A stretch of DNA of 64,000 bases from Aradus depressus (GCA_963662175.1 OY759221.1:18008027-18072026), one strand, 5' to 3'; counted from the stretch's first letter, positions 23,603 to 37,221 are shown. Program-made: numbers and translations. Notes: a model not told the origin generated them from the sequence alone.

Positions 23603-25804
23603 CCAAAAACACACATAAATACTGGGTAAATGTAACCATTTACTTTAAGATAAACAAAAAATAAAGGTTCATGTTAAGAAACAATTGATATCGCACTGCT
23701 GCGAGGAGACTTGAGATATTCGGGGAAAAGAGCCCTTAAAAATCTCGCCACGTTATGTTTGAGTTCTATATGAAATTCAAAAAATCGTAATACTCAACAT
23801 TAAAAAGTATAGAAATTATTTTCTGTTCTTTTCATTAATAAGTAATAAGATAGCAGTAAATTAAATGAAGTTCCGGAGAGTTGAAAAGTGGCCACACTTT
23901 CGAAAGTAAACTTCTACATAATTCTAATGTCGGAAAGGCAACTAACCTAAACTTGATTGTCTACAATTTGAGTGTTAGGGCTTGCGACAGACAGATAAAG
24001 GAATGAAAACATGAAAAGAAGCATATTTCTGAAATACAAAATAAGTACATTCCAAGTTAGCAAAATAGAAAATATTTTTTAAAGACCTCTTACCTATAAA
24101 GTGGTGCCACTGAAGTCTTACTTGAAACTGAATTGAATAACAAATTAATTATTTATAAGCACTAATATAAAGGGGATAGGAGGAGGGATAAGCAAAAATC
24201 CATGTCATATAAAAAATGCAAGCCAAAAGCAAGTACATCTACACTGATACACATCAAAAAAGAAAAAAACAAACTGTAATTCTTAAATGTTAATCTTATT
24301 TTAATAACGATAGGATTTTACTTGAAATGTGATATGCAAATACGTAAAACAAAATCTCATATTTCATTATAATATTTATGATAAAGAAATAAGCAGAAGA
24401 GAAAAATTAAGGGCACTACTAGTATACACAATACAGAACCTTTGAGAAACAGTTTAAGAAATCATTGCTAATTTTCAAATCAAACAAATTCCTGAGTAAT
24501 TCCGTCGAGGAAAAAACAAGGCGTAACTCCTAAATTGCCAGAATGGAAATTTGGATTTTAAGATCAAAGTTTATCTGGTAGAAAACAATAAAATTCTGAT
24601 TATGAAGTGAAAGAAGCCTTTGAAACACTGAAATTGGTTGAGAACTGAGATGTTGCAGATACGCCTTTTTTAAATTTCCTTTGAAAAATTACGGCCATTT
24701 TTTTTTTTAACGGAAATTTGGAGTTCAGCGGATAAAGCCGCTTACTACATTATTATAGTCATGCAGTTTTATTCTTTAAAAAAAAAATACTAGGTTGAGT
24801 TATTCGCGTAACGACCTCTATTGAACATTTTTGATGTAGGGCGACCGGAAAACATAAAAAATAAAATTCTTCACTGATTAGATTGTCTGTACTATCAAAA
24901 ATAGCAACTAAAAAAATGTTTTAAATGAAGTCATTTCAATGTTATTATGCAAAAATATAAAACTTGCTTTCATGCACGAGTAAGAGATACTTACTAGCCA
25001 AGCGATTCCTTCAGCATGGAAAAGTAAACCATCAATTAAATCCTTTTTATCAAAAATAAGAAAATAAAGTAACAAATTAAAATCGAAGTAAATAAAAGGC
25101 ATTTGAAACAGGACTACCACAAGAAAATATTAAATTAATTAAATGAAGTCAAAAATATCTGGCCACACCTCAAAAGTAAAGACTTTAATCCAAAAGCAAA
25201 TATATCATAAATCTATTTTGAAAAGGTGTTTCTCTGTTTTCCTTACATTATTTCCATCAGTCTGGTTTAAAGGAGGATATATGCAATTTATTTAAACTTG
25301 TTGTTCCGAAGGATATACAAAATAAAAATACATAATCACTCAGTTTCGGAGGTTGAAAGGTCGAGGAAAACTTCACTACGTACAAAGTTGCATTAAAACA
25401 GTACATACAATAAATTCAAAAATATACATACCCATAAAAAACTTAATTTCCTTCCATTAGGACAATTCATACTTGCTAAAAGAAATCTTATCAAAGGCAA
25501 AAAAGGTTCCAATCAAATATACCGTAATATTTTCACCTGTAACTTAAAAGTAGTGTTATAAGCTTGTTAGGTTCGGGCAGTGTAATGGATATCGATTAAT
25601 AAAACTCGTATCGATCAATTTGCAGTTCTGGATTATCGAGAAAAGCCGCCGGAAATAACCACACATGCCTGATATATTTTTCGAATAATATTACTTATCC
25701 TGTTGGAGGAGTTTTACACAGGTTTTTAATATCCTCACATGAGCAACTCAGTTGTGAAATTCCACCAAATAATGTTCCAGAAAACACATCATTCAGTTAG
25801 TTAT

Positions 25805-26117
25805 TCTGTCTCATGCCCGGGCTTCAACTAGAAGGTAACATCGCCAACTACCAAAGCGCTCTTTCGTTGCTCTGGTGAGCATGAGCCCTACTCTACAATG
25901 GGAATATAAATGTTAACTAACCTGCTTTATTTACTTAGGATAGGAATCTTTAAAGAGTACCTGACATCGTACAAGCTCGGGACCAACGCATAACATCACA
26001 TCCGAAGGACAGCTTGCTCATGACTTTTTTACCTCTCAGATAACTTAAGTCCTCGGCAGAGTTTTGCACCCGCGATCTTAAGCTAAGAGCACTCTACCTC
26101 TAAGCAACTGGCGCCCT
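25805..26117 (-). mobile_element. SINE family A copy, diverged
   Basis: It begins CTCATGCCCGGGCTTCAACT and ends TAAGCAACTGGCGCCC, with many substitutions throughout, including in box B. Confidence 0.88.
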
Positions 26118-26639
26118 CTATCCTATGTTATGGTTTATCAGAAATAAATATTTTTATTATTATCTAAGTAAACTCAGTGAAATTCCGCCAAGTGCATGTT
26201 CCAGAACATTCTATCACCAACCTACCCTCACACCTTTAGTTAATGTACACAGCAGTTTCGCCCAAAACAAAATCTAATGGTGGCATTGCTTGGCCCCAGC
26301 CAACGATAAATTTTGTAACTGCAAACGAATGGAAAATGAATGTAATGCATAAATGAATCTGAGCAGGTAAAAGATAGTGGCTGGGGGTAAAGCAATGAAT
26401 ACCATTAGAAGCAGATGCTTGTTTGAGCGAGAATTCGCTACATACATACATTAACCAAATGACAAAAGACCATTGGTGTTTCCATCAATGGTATGTTTGA
26501 ATGATGAATTATTTTGAACATTACTTACAATTAGTGGAATTTTATAACCTTTTTCAGCCTATTTGGTAATATAAACGATTGTTTATACACCTTCTACAAG
26601 GACTGTAATAAACCTATTTTACTTTCTGGGTTGAGTAAG

Positions 26640-27780
26640 GAGATTCTTAGTTCATAACAAATATATTAATAAATCATACGTTCTCCTATTTATTTTTTCC
26701 TTTTCAAAAAAATTATAGTATTCATTCCCGTCATCATAGTCTGAAATATATGTTTTTCACATTTAATCAACGAAAATAACATCTTCTGATTTTCAAAGTA
26801 ATTTCAAATTTTATTTCAGTGTAACAATTATAAATTAAAAATGCCAACCAACTTATAATATATGTGTTTTTTAGGTTAAACATTCCATCCCTTAACCAGA
26901 ACCTTCCTTTTATAGAACCTGCGTAACACATTTTTTATAAGAAGTTGATTAACTTGTATTACATCATCCAAAAATAATTATTAAAAACTACCTACAAATT
27001 TGTTGAGCCGATTACCATTATTTAAACACCCGATCAAAAATGATTACCTACTTGTTATCACAGAATTGTTTTCGTAGAGATGCACCAATCCGTAGGGTTA
27101 TGGACTGACAGTTGAAGTATAGTCAGTTACCAAATTAGGTGGGGATTTGTCCACTTGTGTTGTTTTGCACTCTGTAACTTATTTCACGCACATCCACATT
27201 TGTTGCTAGAAAATTCAATTAATAAATCATCGGCAGTTACTAGGATTTTTGAATTGAGCCCCCACCAGAAAACCCCCCTTCCCTTCAGCCGATATTGCTG
27301 AAATCTGACAGGTTACGTCCTGATTGGGTTTTTACTTTAAATATGAAATTTGATGGTAGGAATTGGGGTTTTTAGTATGATATTCGTCAATAATTCATTA
27401 CACATACCTGTAAGTGTAATACAAGTGAATTAGTATTAAAAAAAATATAAATGTTCCACAGGTCCTACGTACAGAATGTGATCAATATTTGAAAACATTT
27501 GATCACAATAAAGATCATAGAACAAATTAAAGGTTAGTATTCTTATGCATAAAAGTTATAATAAAAATCATTATTTGAATAATTGGAATGTTTGTAATGA
27601 GTTATTGACGAACATCATACGATGATACTTTTATTGATTTTTCTATTCTGATGATGGGGAGAAGTCTATTTCCTAGGTCTGAAAGACCAAAAATAAATTA
27701 AGAGAATAATATAGCTGTGAAAATATATATATTTTCTTAAACTCAGAATCTCTTCATACAACCCAAAAGTGTATAGCAAT
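26640..27780. repeat. repeat family C copies (TGATGATGGG/ACCCAAAAGT family)
   Basis: 26640-26930 (inverted) and 27640-27780 (direct) carry the family's tail (CTCAGAATCTCTTCATACAA then CCCAAAAGTG) and the CTGATGATGGGGAG core. Other copies lie at 7885-8040, 13756-13930, 14183-14360, 15085-15160 and 15800-15950. Confidence 0.6.
27225..27360 (+). repeat. dispersed repeat shared with 60345-60490
   Basis: TTTTGAATTGAGCC, a C-rich run, CCCTTCAGCC, ATATT.CTGAAAT.TGACA.GTTA and TTTTTACTTTAAATATGAA occur in the same order and orientation in both places. Confidence 0.75.
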
Positions 27781-29968
27781 AAAACAACATAGAATCAGTT
27801 TCAATTTTCTTTATTCATTATCACATTGTTTCTGCCACTCTCATAAATACATAAGGCAGTGCTTCTGCATAATACATAACTTAATGCCTCGACTTACATA
27901 TATAAACCTTAATGTTTCTTTATGTAAGAAAGAACATTTCTTTACATACATGCATTTTTCTAAAATAAATATTACACAACTATTTTTTTTAAAATAATAC
28001 ATAGGTAAGTATAGTTTAAAAATAAAATTTTTATTTTTTAAATAACTCTTGAGAACAAAAGTATAAAAATATTATTATAATATGATATCTAACATAATAG
28101 GGTCCTCACCCTGTTTCGCCAAACATCAGGGATGAATTCTTTGGGTCGAAATAAACCAATAAAATCAAGAAGAGTTTCACAATTCATAATAATTCAATTT
28201 TCATTTCAGTTATCAACACATTCCAAGATACATGTAGTTTAACCCTAGAATATCGTCAGTTTTTTATATATTCGCCGTGAGTATTCGTTAGTATTTGGGT
28301 TAGAAGACTATAGTAACAACTTGTCTCCGAAGTCAAGAAAACAAGAAGGTTGTACCAGACTATGAAAATACAACATTTAAAAAACTTTTATTTTTATGTT
28401 GCCTACATTAAAATTATTGCTTTTATTTTTGTTTTATTCGCTGTGGCTCTATAAAGAAGCGTTTTCAAACATACATATGTAAAAAAAAAACTCGTTTGTA
28501 TATTTTGACAAAGAGTTCATTCCTGAGTTTCGTCGAAATAGTGCGGAGACTCCTTGTATATATTCAATATATAAACAAGTGTATACGTGTTGATGTATAT
28601 CCACCATAACACATTTCCAAATGTTATTTCAGGAAGAAATAAATTGCGTGACTAATCTTCCTTAAGTGTATATTGTATCTATACTAATTATAGGCGTTTT
28701 AAAAAATACTTTGTTAAAAAATAAATATTTTTGCATTTAACTTTGTTTTTTAAATGTATCGTCTTCTGTTGTAATATAAACTTTTATTACTGTATAACTC
28801 TAACAATGCTAGCTTACATACTATCACATAATACTTTTTGAGACCCTTTCAGAATCAAATATCTTACACTCAAACTGCCAAACGAATATGTTTTCTTCCT
28901 CTCTCCTCTGTAAATTATTATTTATATTATAATGGAATGAAAAAGTAATTTCAATATCTTCGTAGATATTTTAATAAAATTATGTGAGTCCCTTTAGGTG
29001 AACAGTACAAAGTTGAAATTTTGTTGTTATTTCTAATTTAAATCAGAATTGGTATCAGCAACAAGCTAGTGAAATAAAAATTTAAGGCATTTCAACAACT
29101 CCGGATATCTGGATGTTTAAACTATTTCACAATATTTTAATAACATTTAGAGAAGCTTGATAAAACAACATTTAATGGTCTCTCTCTTGGAAAAAAATAA
29201 ATTAAAAATTTAAAAGGTCTATGCATAGTACAGCAAAATTAAAATATTTTCACAAGTTTTTAAATTTATTTTAGAAAAAAAAAAAAGACATTCGTTGTTC
29301 TGAAGTATTTAAATATAAAGAGAATAAAGAATTAGCCATTAACTGAATAGGTATGGCGTAAAATGTTAAAAGTGTCTCAAATTAAATGTGGGCACTTCAG
29401 CAGTTATATAAATATATAATTTGTACTCGTAGAAACCTCATTTGCCTTCTATATTGTTCTCTCTATTAGAAATTTAGTAAATATTCATGGTTGTGTATTT
29501 ACTTTCATGAGTGTATAAGGTATAACATTTTTCTCAATATTCCTCACACAAAACTAAAACATTATACTTAAATTTTTGAATAACACTAATTTAAAAAGAC
29601 ACATCTTTGATTATCCTTCTAAAGTGTCTCAAAATTCTACTTATGAATAGCTATTTTTTATCGGCCCTTTACTAAAATGTATATCCCTTTTGTTCTAATA
29701 ACAATGTTGTGTTTTTTGCATTTTATTATATACCTGTATGATCTGCTTAAATCAACCATAAACATGAAATAAGTGCTGCATGATCGTTATACTTGTCAAT
29801 GATAATAATCATTATTTTTTGTTATATACCCCCATGATATATAACCCAAAAATTGTCAATGTTATTTTCTATTTAGTTCGGCCTGCATAACGTTTGCATG
29901 CCCTCTCCCAAGACGTGCCAGTTTTTTAAAATTAAATTTATAAAAGTTAAAATGTAGGTTGTACAATT

Positions 29969-29974
29969 TTTATT
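29969..29974 (-). terminator. candidate polyadenylation signal of the serpin
   Basis: AATAAA on the minus strand about 145 bases after the serpin stop codon. It is plausible by position, but the region is AT-rich. Confidence 0.3.
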
Positions 29975-30119
29975 TATATATTAAAGAAATTGTCAGAATT
30001 AAAAATCCAGATATAAATAATTAATAAGTTGAAAAGACAAATGGGTTGGACTGAGAGATGGACGATGTTGGTGTTGATTCTCCTGTAAGCAGGTCGGGTA
30101 CTGAGGTGGTTGCGGTTGC

Positions 30120-33100
30120 CTAATGCCTTCGGCCTCCCAGTGGGTTCACGATCGTGCCGGCCATCAGAGTGACGAGGCTCTCCTTGTCGAGCACCAGGTA
30201 CGCAAACGGATGGTTGGCGATGAACTGTTGGTCTATGTCGTCTGGACCTGCCTCGAACCCTGCAGTTACACAGTCACAGTAAATAGGAGAAATAAGATAA
30301 AATGTAACAAAGGAGAAAACAAGTATATATATATGATATGTGTATATGAAAAAAAAAAAAAAATAAATAAGAAAAAAGCAGAAGCAAACATTAAAATTTG
30401 AAAAATAAATATATATATGGTAAAGGAAATATAAATAAATAAAGAAGAGAAACATAAGAAAAAACCGAATAGCATTTTAACTGAAAAAAAAATCAAAAAT
30501 GAAAAACAAATAGGAATAAGGAAGAAAAAAATATAAGAAAAACAAATAAAATAAATTGGGAATGAGAAAAAATTAATTTAGTTCGAAAACAAAAGAAAAG
30601 TGATTCTATTTCTGATATTTCTCTCTCTAAAGTAAACGAAGAATAATTGTATGGTAAATTTTGTTTTCTAGTTAGAAAAAATACAATTTATTGACAATTA
30701 ACAGGTAAAATTTGGGAAGAATTACTTTTAGCATGATGGCAGATGGGGTGAAATTTTACTATTTTTTAAATATAAGTTTTACTACTTCAATTTTATAAAT
30801 TAGAGTTCTTGAAAAAGACATTTGAATACTTCAAGAGCGAGGATCTAACACTGAGTGACTTTACCTTTGTTACTTCGAAATATTCTCTATACTATAAGCG
30901 ACGAATAGTTCTGAAACTATGACCCCAAATATATTGATAACAATGTTAAAAAAAAAAAAAATTTTTTAGGGGTCATAAGTGAAGTGAAAAAAAATAAATA
31001 AAATAAATACCTAGTTCTATCTTGAACTAGGATAACAAAATGAAGAACTCATTGATTTGAATATGTCACTATTTATTTTTTATCATTGTACATAGTACTC
31101 ACTATGTAGAGAAAAAAAATATCTTTTTAAATTTAAGAGGATATCATGGTTAATGGTAGAACTAATGTATTAGAATCATTTTACAGCTAACATAAGCCTT
31201 ATAGCTTCAATACGATGGAAAATTTCACCAATCAAACTAATTCTATATGACTCCAACTTATCAGCAATATACGTTTAAATTTTAAAAAATATTTATTTTT
31301 CATAAGACATCTTATAAAAGACAAAAAGAGAGATGACAGCTACTTGTACATGTTATGACCTAATTTGGAAAAATACATTTAATTTCTTACCTTCAATTCT
31401 GACCTTGAAGTGTTATTTGAGAAAACCTCGAGTATTCTCCACTATATGTTCAACAGTCGACCCCAATTTTAAATATAGTTTTCATACTAATTTTCAATGA
31501 TAAATATCAAATCTGAGTAATTCGTGACTATTGTGAATTATTTTACAATCTTTTCCCAATATAAAACAACTAACGGAAACAGATTTTCCCCAAAGATTTT
31601 CAAAATATTACAGGAAAACCTTGAAACATTCTTAAGTCATATATATTTTTTTAATTTTACAACTTCCTCTTAGTGTGGTAGGAAGAGTACTTTTTTGCAT
31701 TTTTATTTTTTTTTTATAAATGATCCCATCAAAGCATGAACATTGCAAGGTTGGCTGCCCCCTGGAATAATGACTTATTGTATGCTTTAATCATGACCTA
31801 CGATCTATGCGCTACTAAACGGTTCTAGTTTTTATAACGTGGTCACTTCTTATTAAATCTTCCTTCAATATACATTTTTCTGTCAATGAGTGTCATTTGT
31901 TATGCATGAGTATCATTTGTTATGCATGAAATACGACTACTTAAAATCTTTGTAATAGTCATTTCAGACACATAAATTATGCGTTTAACAAAATATAGGT
32001 AACTGTTAAATGAAAATTAATATAATCATTTTGAGCCAAATATTTTTAATATCTTATAACAATATATAAAGAAATATTGTAATCATGCGAAAATCCGAGA
32101 TCGAGTTTCAAACGGATTTTTACGTTTCAAGGTCTTTGAATACGTTTTGCCCATTTTCGCGGTGTGTATATGTGATTGGAATGTTGTGAGCTCTCTACCG
32201 CAAAAACGATAGTTGCTATGAACTTGAAATTTGGAATGAAAGGGTCACATGTGCTAACTTAGATCTGATTAGATTTGGACCGAAATCAGCCGAAAATTGA
32301 GACCACTTTACTCTTGGGCTTAAGAAAATTTTACAAGATATTGTGTTTATGACCTAATGAAAAATGTTTTCAAGTAATGGTTTTAATGAACATTAAAATA
32401 TATATTTTATTTGATATGCGATTTTTTGCAGCTCTTCCGGTTTTTCAAGATACAAGCCGAAAAACCGTCTTCAAACCTACCTTTGAAACATGTTTTTAGA
32501 CGTTTCCATTTAAGTACATACCTGAAAACAGTTAGTCCTATCGAAAAATTGATTCTTACCAAAAATGTTCCTAATGAAATTCCCAATCGCTGATGAGATG
32601 CTCTCAGATTTGAGATAGGATTATTAAAACAAAAGTTAAAGCGACCTGAAGAATGTAAACTAAATGTATATAAGGAATATATCTAAGTAATGAGAGGGCG
32701 CCGGCAGCTCAGTGGTATGCGTGCTTGTCTTCTTAGCTCAAGATCGTGGGTTCGAAACCCGACCGAGGCCCTTAGTTTATTTTATCTGGGAGGTAAAATA
32801 AACTTAAGCACTCCGTCCTTCGGATGGGACGTTAAGCGATGGTCCCCAGCCTTTACGATGTACGGTACTCTTTAAAGACCCCTCCCTAGGTGAGTAAAAA
32901 TTTTGGGTAGGCAAAATTTAGGACTCCCACAGTAGAGTCGGGGTCATGTCTACCAAAGTGACGAAAGAGCGCTCTGGTAGTAGGCGATATGATCTCGTAG
33001 TTAAAGCCCGGGCATGAGTCATAAAACCTAATCTAACCTCTAAGTAATGTTTAAATTGTACCGCATAGCAACGAACTTTAAAATATGGTTTTATTATTAT

Positions 33101-36100
33101 TGGTAGTTTTTGGAAAAATTATAAAAATGAAGAAACAATTAAAATATATGTGATGTGACCATTAACGGACTTTCTTATGCAAACCATACTTACAGATCAG
33201 TCTCTCTCCTCGTTCACCTTCTCAAAATTATTTCATATTGACATTACTGGGTATAAGAATGTCTACTCTCAAGATAACGCTGTACAAAGAGACAAAATGA
33301 AACGATTTTGAGAAGGGGAGGGGGAGAGAGTGTGATCTGTAAGTGTGGTTGGTATAAGAAAGTCCTATAATGACCATATCACATACATTTTATATTTGTA
33401 AAAACTTTTTTTAGGGGTCCTTAGATCCCGTAAGTTGTAACTAGTCAATATGATTTCGCATTAGAAAAAAAAAAGTTAAGATTACCTACAATGGGAATCC
33501 TCTTACTTAATCATCTTCTGTATATATTAATTGTATGACTTATTCTATTGTAATTGTTTAACGCCAATAAATATTATTACTATTTTTATTTCTGAAACTT
33601 TATTTATGCTATCACTAACATGTTGATGCAGAAGAACAGTGTCCTGAAAGTTATCCAGAGCTCAGGAATTGCTGGTAAAATCTCGAGGCCACGTCCACGT
33701 TCTCTTATGACGACAGGTAGGGTATTGTTGCAGTGGTGGCGTAACGTTATTACTGTTGTTATTTCTTATTACCCACAAAATAAAATGAATGACCACTTAC
33801 ATTTATGGTTGCTGTAGTATTTCCTGAGTGATACCGTGACGACCTGGTCTATGTTTCGTACAAATATGCCACGCTCAGAGGTCATCAGGGTGAGGTCTGC
33901 ACTGTGAGGATCGAACAGACATCGGATACCCAACTGTAAATCAATTAATCATCAAAAAACATTAAGAGGTTATTTGTCGAAGGGCCAGTAAAACATATAA
34001 ATCTTCCTTGATAAATAAATAAAACAAAAGGCGTAGTCAAGGTTCACGCAGTAGATTTTCCGTGAAAACGTCGGGATAAAATCATTTTTCATTTTCTTTT
34101 CGATAATGCCGGCACTACACTTTTTAGTTTTTTTTAAATTCCTTTTGATGCGAGCTTTCCTCTGATTTGCGTTTTCTATAATTCCGCGTATATTTACGAT
34201 TCACATGAGACGACCTTTAATTTTTTGCAATTTTCAATTTAATACCAATTTTTACATATATTTCGGCGAACTTTTTTATTGTTTCACTTTGAGTCCTAGT
34301 AGTGCTTCTCAAGCTCTTTACAATGACACCCGAATCAAAGTCCTATCCAAAGGCGTTATTACTACACTAATTTCTAATTTTACACAACGCTTATTCGCAA
34401 CAATCATCCGCCGGCGCCCACACTAGCCCGATAATGTTTCAGTCAAAACAAACACTACACAACAAACACGTACAGACATGCTCTATCCATTTTGACCTCA
34501 ACCGTTGTTATCGCATTATTAGTCTCGTAGTTATTAGCGATTGAAATCTGACGGTATTTTGTAACACAAGAAAGTTTGACCGGCTATCACTGTGCTTAAC
34601 GAGCGAATAGACGTTTTCACGTCAATAAAATTTCCTGAAGTGGTTAAAATATACATAGATTTAAAAAGTTTAAACTAAGAAGGAATTGAAATTACCTGAA
34701 TTAAGGCTGGAACAAGATTGACATGTTTGACTACGGTGAAAGAGGGGACAGTAGCATAGATAGCGGTAACGACAAGCTGATCCATGAGGTAACGTACCGA
34801 GCACCACTGGAGGTCGAACAGTAGTTGGCTCAGTCCTCCTCGTTCTTCTGGCAGAAGGACCAGCATGAAGTACCGAGGATCCTGTAGCAAAAAACAATGC
34901 ACAATTATACAATGAGAAGTCATCATCCTCATTTCGAACAAGATCAAATAATAAATAAATGTAAAATACATTACGTCAAGCGGCAATTGAAGGACTAATG
35001 ATTTAATTTCTGGAACATGGGCAAAAGGCAGGTATGCAGAATATGTAAGAATGGGCACCCGTTCACCTCCTGCGTACGTAAAAAACCAATTTTCTGAAGG
35101 TACATTATAGCTCCAGCGAGGATCTTGGTAATGTGGGAGCCAGTTAGGTATATATTCTCGATGTTCTGCAACTGACATATTAACAGTGATAATAATTTCA
35201 AAATCAGAGTAAGAATTAACAATAAAACTACAGATATCGTTATTACCATAATCCTTTGGGGAGATAAGAGATCTTCTCTTCTTAGGAAATGTTGATGAAT
35301 GGAAAGCCATACTGTTAATCAATCGGGTCGAGGAAAGTCCTTGTGAATTGGGTAAGGAAGGATTTAAAAGTTTTTTACCTCTCCTCCGAAACGCAGACCT
35401 CTTAGAAATACCCTGGCTGGAAGTTGTGGATGAGGATTCACTGGAGGACATTACTGCAGGGGTCGTTGATGGAAGGTTCGACATTTGTTGAACGGACGGA
35501 AAGGTAACGGTAACAGTGGTTTCGGACACGCTCATCGTCTCTGCCGTGAACTCTTCTGGAATGCTTCGTGGAATGTCCTCTGTTGATTCTGATACAGTCA
35601 TAGCCAATGATTCTGCAGACTGTAAAGGCGAATCTGATGAAGATGGACTGTCACTTGAAGGGTTTTGTGATGATGAAGTTGTTTCAAGAATGATTTCTCG
35701 TGGATAAGATGATACTGAAGTTTCAGTTGAACTAGCATCGCTGGAGGCGGATTCAGGAGCCAATGAGCTGGGCAGTGAAGTCCTTTCACTTGTAAGAGAA
35801 GATTCTAAAGGTTCTTCTTCTAATCCACTTGTCGAAGAAGGAAGATCCGAGGAAGTAGACATGCTTCTTAAAAATCCTGCCAATGGAGGAAGTTCTGTTG
35901 ATGTTGATTCTTCAGAAGATTCAGTAGCCTGAGTGGAGATCACGGTTGTTTCTGTCTGTTGCGTGCTTACTGTCGAAGTAGAAGATAATTCCCCCGATGT
36001 TATACTCTCAATAGTCAAACGTTCAGTTGAAGGCAAGCCGCTCGTAGCGGTTTCCACTGGGATCGTTGTTGGCAACTCTGTCACTGGAGATATTGCGGCG

Positions 36101-37221
36101 GTTTCCGTCGTCAAACCTACAATAGTCGGTGAAGTTTCCTCTGGAATTAGAGTAGTTCCTGGTGACTCCGATTGAGATTCTGTGGTCAAGACAGGTATTA
36201 CTGTTGTTGATGGAATTTCTGACGGTTCCGAACTAACACTGGTTGGGGCTGAAGAAGTTTCAGCAGTTGTTGAAACGGTGGGAGGACTTGTGTCAGTTGT
36301 CAAGGGTTCTACTTTTTCAGTAGTTGGTGTTGGTGTTTCAGTTTGATCTATCTCCATCTCACCTTCCTTGTCCTCCATCTCGTCCGACATTTCTTCTGTT
36401 GTCATAGCAGTTGTTGGTTCTGGTGTTGTTGGTTCTGTTGTTGTAGGTGGTTGAGTTGTTGCTTCAGTTGTGGTTGGAGGTGGTTGAGTTGTTGCTTTAG
36501 TTGTGGTTGGAATTGGTTGAGTTGTTGCTTTAGTTGTGGTTGTAGCTGTAGTTGTAGGCTTTGTTGTAGTCGTTTTTCTAGTTGTAGTAGTAGGCTTTGT
36601 TGTGGTGCTTTTTTTAGTTGTAGTCATAGGCTTTGTTGTAGTGGTTTTTTTAGTTGTAGTAGTCATTGTAGGCATAGTTGTAGTTTCTTTGGAAGTAGTT
36701 GTTTCTATAGGCGTTGTGGTTAGAATTGTTGTAGTTTTTATCGGAGTTGTCATTGGCAGTGTTGTTTGATTATTTTCCATCAATGGAGTCGTTGTGGCTG
36801 CTTGCGTTGTCGAACTAATCGTTGATGCTCCCCCTGATGTGCTCTCTGCCTTCAGATCAAATCCATAAAACTGCATCTGATCGGTGTAGTTCTTGAACAA
36901 AACCAAATTAGGCTTATTAAGCACCAGGCCACGAAGAAAACCATCGTTTGTGAAGTAACTCTAGAATAAAAATTATACAAAGTACTGATTACAACATAGT
37001 ATAAATGCTAGTTAAATTTATTTTGAAAACTCTTTACATACCTTAAGGTACCTGTGCAGATCCCTAAACCCAATCCGGGTGACATCTTTGTCCCAGGGAA
37101 GGCGAAACGTATTGTGAATTTCTGCAGCTGTTGGACCATTGGCACCTTCGTACAGCACTAGACCTACAGAGACCAGTCCGTAAGGAGAAAAGGCGACATT
37201 TTCGCTACTTGATGCTATCAA
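30120..37221 (-). CDS. serpin-family protein with a large mucin-like insert (5' exon not found)
   Basis: Serpins are mostly secreted protease inhibitors that work by presenting a reactive-centre loop. Exons on the minus strand are 37042-37221, 34975-36960, 34696-34881, 33801-33933 and 30120-30259 (phases 0,0,0,1), about 875 residues in total. The N-terminal serpin part contains SENVAFSPYGLVSVGLVLYE. The second exon gives NKPNLVLFKNYT, then about 500 residues rich in Thr, Ser and Pro (TTTKK, TTTKP and TTQPPPTTTEA repeats, then Ser/Glu-rich). Basic clusters KRSAFRRRGKK and FPKKRRSL follow, then serpin resumes: VLQLPLD, YFMLVLLPEERGGL. The C terminus FIANHPFAYLVLDKES ... GTIVNP fits the serpin signature. 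The expected Ala-rich hinge is absent (VSLRKYYSNHK then FEAGPDD), so it may be non-inhibitory, or an exon in the 3.5-kb last intron was missed. The signal peptide exon lies upstream, unidentified. Confidence 0.9.
32694..33039 (+). mobile_element. SINE family A, full-length copy in a serpin intron
   Basis: Head GAGGGCGCCGGCAGCTCAGTGG and GGGTTCGAAACCCGACC carry intact A and B boxes. The body is complete to GGGCATGAGTCATAAAACC followed by TAATCTAACC. Confidence 0.93.
33147..33389. mobile_element. MITE family B, best preserved copy
   Basis: Terminal inverted repeats of about 50 bp: the left begins ATATGTGATGTGACCATTA, and the right, read inverted, begins GTATGTGATATGGTCATTAT. Both continue with GGACTTTCTTAT and CTTACAGATCA. 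The 243-bp element has no coding capacity. Confidence 0.88.
34033..34626 (-). mobile_element. 600-bp dispersed repeat R1, copy 2, in a serpin intron
   Basis: Inverted relative to 15178-15782 and similar throughout, for example GGATAAAATCATTTTTCATT, TTTGCGTTTTCTATAATTCC and AATCTGACGGTATTTTGTAA. It differs by scattered substitutions and small indels, so it is an old copy. Confidence 0.85.

Larger units (their letters stand above)
14960..30119. other. repeat-rich stretch between GGH and the serpin
   Basis: Apart from the items listed separately, and one weak multi-exon candidate at 22.8-23.5 kb, no gene is supported. Stretches such as 16.1-17.3, 23.6-25.8 and 27.8-30.1 kb are AT-rich with no long frames. 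A lone exon-like segment at about 24996-25048 (minus; LIDGLLFHAEGIAWL before GTAAGTATC) could belong to an unseen gene. Confidence 0.5.

Noticed and set aside
30123..30401. Plus-strand frame opposite the last serpin exon
   Set aside because: It is antisense to a well-supported exon and then runs into poly-A-rich sequence.
36343..36769. Plus-strand Cys/Ser/Trp-rich and Val-rich frames
   Set aside because: They are the antisense shadow of the Thr-repeat region in the serpin exon.
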